Positions 56,531-64,000 of a stretch of DNA of 64,000 bases are shown piece by piece. The stretch is from Moniliophthora roreri. Its lineage: Eukaryota; Basidiomycota; Agaricomycetes; Agaricales; Marasmiaceae. The stretch covers positions 62,001 to 126,000 of the forward strand of contig LATX02000186.1 in the NCBI GenBank assembly GCA_001466705.2, given 5' to 3'. The position numbers and the translations under genes were made by a program. The notes under the pieces were generated by a model. It had not been told where the DNA came from and made no database searches. It worked only from the letters and a program-made list of their open reading frames with translations. How positions within the stretch are numbered: position 1 is the first letter of the stretch; the number at the start of each line of letters is the position of its first letter.

Positions 56531-57464
56531 ATGTCCTTGACTCTTCCTATCGAAGATATTTCGCGCCTTCGAGTATTCGCTCATTTGAACAATTCTGGGC
56601 TTCCGGTTTTATCACTGTCATTGCGGTCTACGGCGGCGGGGACAGAATCAGGCATGAAGCCGCCGCCGAGCGGGATCTATATCAACTTTGAGCGAACAAA
56701 TGAGGGCGGGTGTTGGTCATTGGCAATGAAGGCTATATTTGAGGAGAAGACGGATAATCAAGGCAGTCTACAAGGTACGAATTCAGTGAGACATTGACAG
56801 AAAATGCTCATGCAAGTCCAGATCCTCTAGCGGACTCCATGCAGCGGCCAGCCACGAACATATCATCCATAATAAGCTCGACATCTCTGGATTTCTCAAC
56901 ATTTACTGCGGAATTTCCGGACCCGTTATCGTTCTTCGCCGCGTCATTTGGGTCTCAAATAGATCAGGATCCTACGATGTTATCGAACGTTCCGTCAGGT
57001 TGGCTTTGCTTCGATAGACGCTTTCTTGTCGCGCTTATTCTTCATCAGGCCCTGGCGCAAATCAGGCACTGCCGATGCTTCCTTTTCCCCTCATACCGGA
57101 ACCAGAACAGCCATCGTTCTCTTCACCTGCCACCACAACGCACATTCAACAATCAGAAACACAACCATATTCATCGTCATCTTCCTCTCCTTCAAATGGT
57201 CCTGAATACGCGGATTCACCACCTTCGTCCGGTCCCGAGCGCATTCATACACATCCGAAGAAACCTAAACGAAAACTACCATGTACGATGGGGTGTTCAG
57301 AACAGTTTTCACGACAGCACGATAGGTTCAGACATGAAGTATCAAAACATGGACTAGAGACAAAATGGGTGTGCGAAAAGTGTAGAGGATTCTTTTCAAA
57401 TGAAAAGTCGTTGAACATTCATAAGTGTTCAAGCGGAACGAGATGGAGAATAGCAGTTACTTAG
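56531..57464 (+). CDS. C2H2 zinc-finger protein
   Basis: Exons 56531-56774, 56801-56998 and 57049-57464 join in frame to 285 aa. The C-terminus has two zinc fingers: CTMGCSEQFSRQHDRFRHEV-SKH and CEKCRGFFSNEKSLNIHKC (the second with a final Cys). A basic patch (HPKKPKRKLP) before the fingers fits a nuclear localisation signal. The middle is Ser/Thr/Pro-rich. It is probably a fungal transcription factor; target genes are unknown. The first int­ron in this model is only 26 nt, unusually short, so the join between exon 1 and 2 is the weak point; exons 2 and 3 alone could form a shorter protein. Confidence 0.65.
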
Positions 57465-57568
57465 GGATTTCATGGCGCATGTTTAAACGTGGCAGGCTAT
57501 TTATACATACATACTGTACATATACTGTTCATATAGTCACATAATAATTTGTACACAGCGTGAGGCCC

Positions 57569-58699
57569 TCACTTGAGGAAGAACTTGAACCATCTTACAA
57601 TCCCTGCCGCGCTCTCTTCCTTAACCCAACCTAGCGCGTCATTAGTATATTATTACAAGAGAAGATACCCGATAGCTCACGTTCGTAGGGCTCATCCATG
57701 TTACCTCGCAGCGCGAAACCGTGTTCAACCCCAGAGAACAGCTGAAAATGATAAACACGCTTGTTGGTCTTGAGGATCTCCTCAGCGCGGTGTCTTGCAG
57801 CTTCAGGGAAGGTGTGATCTGTTTCTGCGCACGACAGAAACAACGGCTCTGAAGGCATGGAAGTCAGCACCATTTGAACGCCTTCTGAGAAGATAGCTCA
57901 GCGTACTTGCACATTTCTCAAAATGACTCTCATTCAAGAATGCCGGGTGTCCGAATGCGCCGACCGATGCAAGTGAGCCAGCCAGTGCGTTCATAACAAA
58001 CGGCGCTCCGAAACAGTAACCTAGGTTGAGATATTTTAAGCACAAATGTGTCTTTCCTGCGGTGAAAAGCTCTCACCGACAACGGCATATTTCGTATCTT
58101 CACGCCCTATTTCCAAACAATCTCAGTATTCATATTGAGCAAAGGATACGGTAAAATGCACGCACCGTATTCCTTCACCACTGCGTCCATCCAAATTGGG
58201 ACATGCTCAATTGCAAACGCCATGTGTTTGGCTTTCCATGCTTCATAGTCAAACCCAGGATCGGTGGTAGTGTCATCACGATGCTTCCTATGGTTCTGAA
58301 CGTAATCCTGTCAAAACCCAAGAGGTTATTCACTCAAAAACATCTCCTTTACTCAACGAGGCTACCCACCCCTTGGAAGTAATCCACTCCCAGAACCAGG
58401 AAACCTGCACAAAAATACAATCAATCCCGCGTTTCCTAGAAATCAAAGGATTTCGCACCTTGAGAAGCAAAATAATCCATTAACAACTTTCCATTAAATT
58501 GAAATGATCCATTGATACCCCAAACGTCGGGAAAGTACATGACGATTCTGTTTTCATCTGAGAGAGACTCGGGCCTGGCACGATAAGTATCCAATCCTGC
58601 GATCTTGATTATGTCGCCTTTGGGTTCTCCAAGATGAACGAAGCCTTTGAGACAGCAGTCTCCTGGGGCACTTGCGAGTACCGGAGAGGAGTCGGTCAT
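57569..58699 (-). CDS. Dienelactone hydrolase family protein
   Basis: Seven exons (58699-58459, 58404-58370, 58307-58166, 58106-58077, 58020-57907, 57848-57681, 57630-57569) join to 263 aa. The alpha/beta hydrolase fold is shown by IVMYFPDVWGING, FLVLGVDYFQG, the nucleophile elbow GYCFGA with Cys152, SCAETDHTFP with the catalytic Asp, and SGVEHGFALRG with the catalytic His. This Cys-Asp-His triad is that of dienelactone hydrolase (carboxymethylenebutenolidase), used in breakdown of aromatic ring products, though fungal members have varied ester substrates. The C-terminus GIVRWFKFFLK is typical. Cytosolic, no signal peptide. Confidence 0.9.
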
Positions 58700-58987
58700 G
58701 GTACTTGTGATATGGATAAGGAACGTTGAGATAGGCGCAGTTCAAGATTCAATCGTATGGGAAACCGAGCCATGTGAAGAATGTTTTTAGGAATGTCCTT
58801 GGGCCGACGCTGACGGCTCGACGGTGGAGGAAGAAGCGGCGAATCCGGCAGATTCGGCACGGCCCATTGGTTCCCACGCATACGGTCTTCACCTTTTGCC
58901 CCCAGTTGTAGTGCAGCAAGTACTTGTCAGGTATTATAGTCTATTTATTTTGGGGCTGAATCCACTGACAGTGCATATATTATAGGA

Positions 58988-60667
58988 ATGAACCACTCTA
59001 GTGCTTCCTCTCTAGTTGTGCTATGCTACCAATGCAGTCGTCAACTTGTCTGTCGACTAGAGCCCACGCGTCCTGCAATGACTCCCTTCAGCTATGTGCC
59101 TTCGGAATCCGCAGAAGTGGAGATAAGGGCTTGCATCCAAGCGGAGATGGATATGCTGAATCGTTGCAACCAATAAATTGAACAACTACGCCAGGCGACG
59201 GAACTGCTGGAGAAGAAGAGAGCTGAACTCGAGGCGCAGCTTGGTCAGCGCCGAAACACTCTTTCCGCGATGAGGAGGCTTCCTGCCGAATCATGGATGA
59301 ATATATTCACTGAAGTCTGCTCTTCGGATGAAAACGCGCTATCTGCGACGTATCGGAAGATCACGGCACCACCCATTGCTCTCTCTCATGTCTGCTCGCG
59401 TTGGCGAGAAATTATCAACAATCTTCCCCAGCTTTGGACATCTATTTCCGTCGACATGTACAATCTCCAGGCGGATGTGCGAAACCTCGTCACTCTATTC
59501 GGCAAAAGATCCAAGGGACATTCACTGAAAATACAGATTCACCACCAGTATCCTTTACGAGCCGCACATCGGCCCATGATTACATCGAAGAGTCGAAGGG
59601 CGTTCCGTGCTTTGCTGGCTCATGCTCATCAATGTGGTGAATTACATTTCGAGCTTTCCGCGGAGGAGACGAGGGCTTTGAAGAGCTCAGACCTTATTTT
59701 CTCTTTTCCACGGCTCCGCACCTTCGATTGTCACACAGATCTAGTCAGCACGTTGGAACACGGTTGGCTCTTTGACAGTCTCAGAAGGGGTCTTCCGAGC
59801 CTCGAGGTTTTCAGAGTTGAGACAGCATTGGGGACCGATGTCATACCCTACCCTCAGCTCACAACGCTGAGCATCGATGGGCATCGTGGTGCATGTTGGC
59901 TACTGGAGGTTCTGAGGACTTGCAGATCACTTCGGTCATTGACGATAGGATTCGAGACGGCGTCTGAGGAGGAGGACGAGGAAGAATTTGCCCCAGTGGT
60001 GCTACCTGACCTTCGTAAATTTTCCGTCCGCGTGGCTGAGACCTTTCCGTGCTCAGTTCTAGCGCCATTGTGTTCCACCCTTTCTTTACCGTCGTTGGAG
60101 TCACTTGAGATTGCATCAGCACCCGATCCTGACGATGATGACGAGTGGCCGCCTTCTCTTCCTACGATGATTCAGAGTGCATCGGCAACGTTGAGGGAGC
60201 TTTCGTTTCGGAGTCACGGGAAACTCTCTTACCCGTTGAACGAGATCCTCCGATCATGTCCGAGTCTAGCTTGTATCTCGTTTTGGGAGGAGTGCCAGGG
60301 ACTAGATTCGACTTTCGTTCACGACATCTTCACCATCTTAACGATCTCCCCAAGCGCAAGCTCAGCAGCGGTAGCTGTTGCGCCGAGGTTGACTCACCTC
60401 AAACTTCACTTCAGTCAATGGCACGGCCTACGTAGAGTCGAAGGACTGAGAATACTCTCCATGGCCGAATCAAGAGCTCGTAACCGTCTTGTTATCCTTG
60501 GACTAGACCCGGTGGTTGTTGCGCTCCAGGACGTTCGCATACTCTACGACTGTTATGTCCCACACGCTAAGTTGTTACGGTGCCCTCTTGAACACACTGC
60601 TTTGAAGGAGAGAGTGGATGCTTTAGCAAACGAGAATACCTACTTATCTATTTCCTCTGCTAATTAG
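58988..60667 (+). pseudogene. F-box protein with an in-frame stop codon
   Basis: One open frame runs from ATG 58988 to 60667 except for TAA at 59174-59176 (RCNQ-stop-IEQLRQ). Around the stop the architecture is that of the other F-box genes here: Cys pair (LCYQCSRQLVC), coiled coil (IEQLRQATELLEKKRAELEAQ) and F-box (RLPAESWMNIFTEV ... LSHVCSRWREIINNLPQLWTSI), then LRR-like strands. A single C-to-T change (CAA to TAA) would explain it. From ATG 59270 a 465-aa protein starting inside the F-box could still be made. Either a young pseudogene, a null allele or a shortened gene. Confidence 0.75.
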
Positions 60668-60801
60668 AGTGATCTAAGATAGGCGATCCGAGTCGATTCA
60701 GACCCGTAGTCCCTATATGAATCACCGTGAAATAAATTGAATCTTCTGCCAGGTTTTCTTCATTGATGTCAAAGATGCAAAACATTCGACTATTCATTTG
60801 A

Positions 60802-63684
60802 TTAATATACATATCGGAAGTGCTGAGCAACGTTGACAGTGAACATTTGAACATGGTAGCAAGCCTGAGGAACAGTACTAACCTTATTCTCAAACTCTGT
60901 CTTGTCCTGCATACCAGCTTCCCTACTTGCAGCCTCGTCTGGAGGACCATAAACCTTGTTCCGGTGCGCATTTGTCCATACTAGACTGTCGATATGAATG
61001 AGTTCCTGATTTGGATAGACATGCATGGAACCCACTAGACAAGGAGAACTAGGTGAAGGACAAGCTTTACGCTGTACCCTGCCAGTAAACCAGCCATGGC
61101 AGTAGCAAACTTGGGCGCTTCAGATTGTTTTACGACAAACGGACCCTGACAATAAACGGTCAAGGATCTGTGCAAAGCGCTCGTTAAAAGCAGCATACCG
61201 CGAGGTTACCCCAACAGTAAGCGGTGAATAAGATAGCATTTGCAATCGTTTTATGCGTGTAGCCACCTAAGAATATCGGAATGTGTTTCCAAATCTAATA
61301 CGGAAGGATACAACTTCGTACCCATGTTCGACGAAACCATGACAAGACTGAGATTATGATCGGCTTTGAAGCTTAACGATTGAGACTGTATACACTGATA
61401 GACGTACCTCGTAGCAAATCCGACTGACTGACAGTTTGTAAACCAAAACGCCACCAAACGCATCCAAGTTTTGTCCAAAGCCAGGTAACCTGTACATGCC
61501 GCTGCGACCGTGCATATAATATTGGCTGCAGTAGAAGTGATCAAACGAGCTGAATACGAGAGAGTCAACGCCAAAATCAAAAGTACATTAGAAAGAACTG
61601 ACTGTTCTCAAAGTTGAGGGTGATGAAGCCTCCGATAAACAGTGAGACGATTTGCAAAATGTCGCCTACACTTTTCAGAACGGTAGTTTTAGTCTGGCTA
61701 AAGCCCATTTCCTGTGATGCGCGCTTGAGTATGTATTTGCGTAAGTGGAGTAGCCCGACGAACATTGATGATTTCCGTAGAGAAGGAGCTGTGAGATCGT
61801 CAGCTTTCCGTTAGTGATTCCGATAATTAAAGAAATGATCCACCTCAAGACTCCGTTGGGTATCGCGGCAGCGAATATAGAGAAGAACAAGATATACATC
61901 TTGGGATCTCGCACTGGGCACACTTGTTAGTGAACAGAACAAAAATTATCGACGAATACCCACAGGTAGACCATACTTGCTCCTTCTTGAAATGCTTATT
62001 CTTGATGCCCGTCTGATTCTCGGAAACTCGCTTCACAGCAATGATGCGATCTGGCTCATTCAAAAACCATGCGTTTGCAGGCGAATCCGACAACGCAAAC
62101 CAGACGAAAACGCCCCACAGAATGGTTACGCCGCCCAGCTGTCGCAGCTGTAAGAAGTTCTGTGATAGTCAGATTTTGGAGAGAATCTTACAATGTAGAA
62201 GCTGCATAGACCCTGTTAAAAATACGTGGAAACGGCCGACAAAGATAGTCTCACATGTACTGCCATTTCGCAGGACCTGAGTTGTCGCGTATGGTGGATA
62301 TTCCAGCTATGATTTCATTTGTGCCGGGCCAGTGGTTGGTAGTGAACATGCGACGTACTAGACATGTAGGATCCGATTAACCCGCCCCAACCCAGACCCG
62401 AATACCCTAGCACGAGGGTCAGCATTACAGAGTAACGAGTATCGAGGAACTTACAGATGAATTGTCGAAGCGGAATCTCATTTCGAGTGTACCAAAACCC
62501 GCTAATAATGGCATTATGATTAGCTGACTGTTGCGCTTTAGTGGAGTGAGGTAGACGAACGTCATGATCGTTTGTCCTGGACTGATTGCGGACTCGAAGA
62601 TACCGAGGAAGACTGTGTTGTCAGGCAAACTTGGTGAACGCAATTATGCAAGAAATATGAACTTACAACGATTGGCCACTAACATTACACGTGCGATGAG
62701 TCAGAGCAGTGAATACGGGTGTAGTGACTTACTTGCTTCAGAGAAACTTCGGCATTGTGCTACGAAGAAATCAATGACCTCTTAGATCCATGCTCAAGCT
62801 CACAGACTTACTCATGGTGATTACAGCTATACCCCATATAACTAGCCGAAAGATATCATCAGCTTAAATGCACCGAAAGAGCTTTAAGCTGCACCTATTG
62901 AGATAGCGATCACCCTCTGTGCAGGATAGCGGCCAATTAAATATGACGATGGGTATTGTCCGACGAAGTAACCCTATAAATAATCGAAACGAAGCGTCCC
63001 ACTCAACCACTTTTAGCTTACAGCATAAACAACTATTTGGCAATCAGAAACAAGAACAGGACTCGAGCACGGTGCTTACTTCCAGAGAGCCAGCTGAACT
63101 GTACACCGCTTAGGTGAAGTGCAGTTCGAAAACCGAATAAGTTTGCGTAGTTGACTGACCATGCTGTGATTAGCGGGACTGATCGTGAGAGGGATCCAAT
63201 ATGCTACGAACGTGCAGTCTTGTCTAGGAACTGTAACGTCTGGGTGACCTACATTATAAAACGAATCCACCATGATCTTCAGATTACAAAGTCGAGAATC
63301 TTACCAAAAAAATGGGCAGGATAATGAGGTCTATCTTCCACCGGACCCTCTAACGTTGATGTTTAAGGCAGGATAATGAATTGGTAGGACCAAAGGCCTT
63401 ACCCGATTCTTCAGCTTTACGGTCAGCTCGAACAGGCAGAAAGACCAGACGAATATACCTGCTCAGGTACGACTTCGACGTCCAAGCCTTTCCTATACTC
63501 CGCATATCCAACGTCGGCGACTTCCTAGAAGCAGAAAATCCTTGATCAGAATATAGACCATTGGTAGCACGGTGCAGTGAACCTGCTGAATGGTTTCGAG
63601 GGCGGGGACTGGTACTTCGAGCTTCTTTTGAAACTTCTCTTCATTGATGGACGACGTTTCCGATCGAGCTCGTTGGCTAGACAT
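60802..63684 (-). CDS. MFS transporter, allantoate permease / nicotinate transporter type
   Basis: More than 14 small exons on the minus strand spell an ACS-type major facilitator. N-terminal cytosolic part MSSQRARSETSS (start 63684). Then KNRRVRWKIDLIILPIFL, TLQFLDKTALNYANLFGF, SGVQFSWLSG, GYFVGQYPSSYLIGRYPAQR, FLGIFESAISPGQTIM, GFWYTRNEIPLRQF, WYSGLGWGGLIGSYM and GGVTILWGVFVWFALSDSPANAWF. The central loop is NEPDRIIAVKRVSENQTGIKNKHFKKEQ and the second half has IPNG, GFSQTKTTVLKS, CTGYLALDKTWMRL. The end is YGPPDEAASREAGMQDKTEFENK plus HFRYVY from a 21-nt last exon (60822-60802). Expected length is about 500 aa; one junction near 62180-62260 could not be resolved in frame. Likely imports an organic acid or vitamin across the plasma membrane. 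Confidence 0.8.
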
Positions 63685-64000
63685 GGTGGTGGGACCAGTG
63701 AGAGAGCCTGAAAGATATTGTTTTCACACGGGTTTTTAATAGCGATTGTTCGGGGTCTGGTGACAGGTATGCGAGACTCATCAGAACTTTCGCGATATGA
63801 TGACGGTATGTATTTTCATGGGTTTCATCGATCGTATCCGCAAAAAGAAAAAGTTTCGAGCGATGTCGACGCGTTCCTGCTGTGGGAATGCCTTCAGTTG
63901 AGTTGTTGCTAGAACTTCATTTGAGATATTGGCAGAATAGCACGAAATGTACCATTGATCTATAAAAACAAGGCACATTCTGGTAGCTCCCCGTCATATG
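63685..64000. other. Right window edge, no gene recognised
   Basis: About 315 nt upstream of the MFS transporter; should be its promoter. Nothing else stands out. Confidence 0.5.

Noticed and set aside
1..64000. CRISPR arrays, prokaryotic defence or phage genes
   Set aside because: The DNA is clearly eukaryotic with spliceosomal introns; no regular spacer array or phage gene was seen.

Overview
This is a stretch of nuclear DNA from a filamentous basidiomycete, most likely an Agaricomycete (mushroom-forming or wood/litter-decay fungus). The reasons are: protein genes broken by many roughly 45-60 nt GT-AG introns; a split tRNA gene; families typical of Agaricomycetes (long F-box proteins with an N-terminal Cys pair, a DUF6534-type membrane protein, tandem P450s, an AA9 lytic polysaccharide monooxygenase and a peptidyl-Lys metalloendopeptidase). 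All identifications come from reading motifs; no database was searched. Most gene models below were assembled by hand from splice signals and reading-frame continuity, and most close to an exact multiple of three.

Layout. 1-19.4 kb: three paralogues of a large secreted GH106-like glycoside hydrolase (copy A broken by a frameshift, copies B and C intact). Between them lie a membrane-anchored UBP1-type deubiquitinase, an unknown 554-aa protein, a stand-alone indole-3-glycerol-phosphate synthase (IGPS) and, divergent from it, an aldo-keto reductase. 19.4-24.2 kb: a gene-poor stretch, then a DUF6534-like membrane-protein gene destroyed by an 818-bp AT-rich element with terminal inverted repeats that carries a tRNA-like body. 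24.4-29.3 kb: two tandem cytochrome P450 genes with identical exon layout, separated by a short fold-back element. 30-37.9 kb: housekeeping genes (STT3 oligosaccharyltransferase, a small unknown protein, a DUF1992/DNAJC28-like protein, a WBP2-like protein). 39.4-41.2 kb: an F-box protein. 43.4-48.2 kb: a striking, almost CpG-free block holding an intact secreted Lys-specific metalloprotease and decayed non-coding DNA. 48.5-49.5 kb: an AA9 LPMO. 51-55.4 kb: a second F-box protein and two tandem hotdog-fold thioesterases. 55.4-56.1 kb: a damaged NEDD8-like gene and an intron-containing tRNA-Asp. 56.5-63.7 kb: a C2H2 zinc-finger protein, a dienelactone-hydrolase-family protein, an F-box gene with an in-frame stop, and an allantoate/nicotinate-type MFS transporter.

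How the genes fit together. The GH106-like enzymes, AA9 LPMO and metalloprotease are secreted degradative enzymes consistent with plant-biomass decay; P450s, AKR, dienelactone hydrolase and MFS transporter fit small-molecule turnover. No prokaryote-like operon or defence system is present. The most unusual items are the stand-alone IGPS (this step is normally in a multifunctional fusion in basidiomycetes), the CpG-free island with a live-looking gene inside, the TIR element that split a gene, the varying intron positions among the three recent GH106 paralogues, and the damaged NEDD8 copy.
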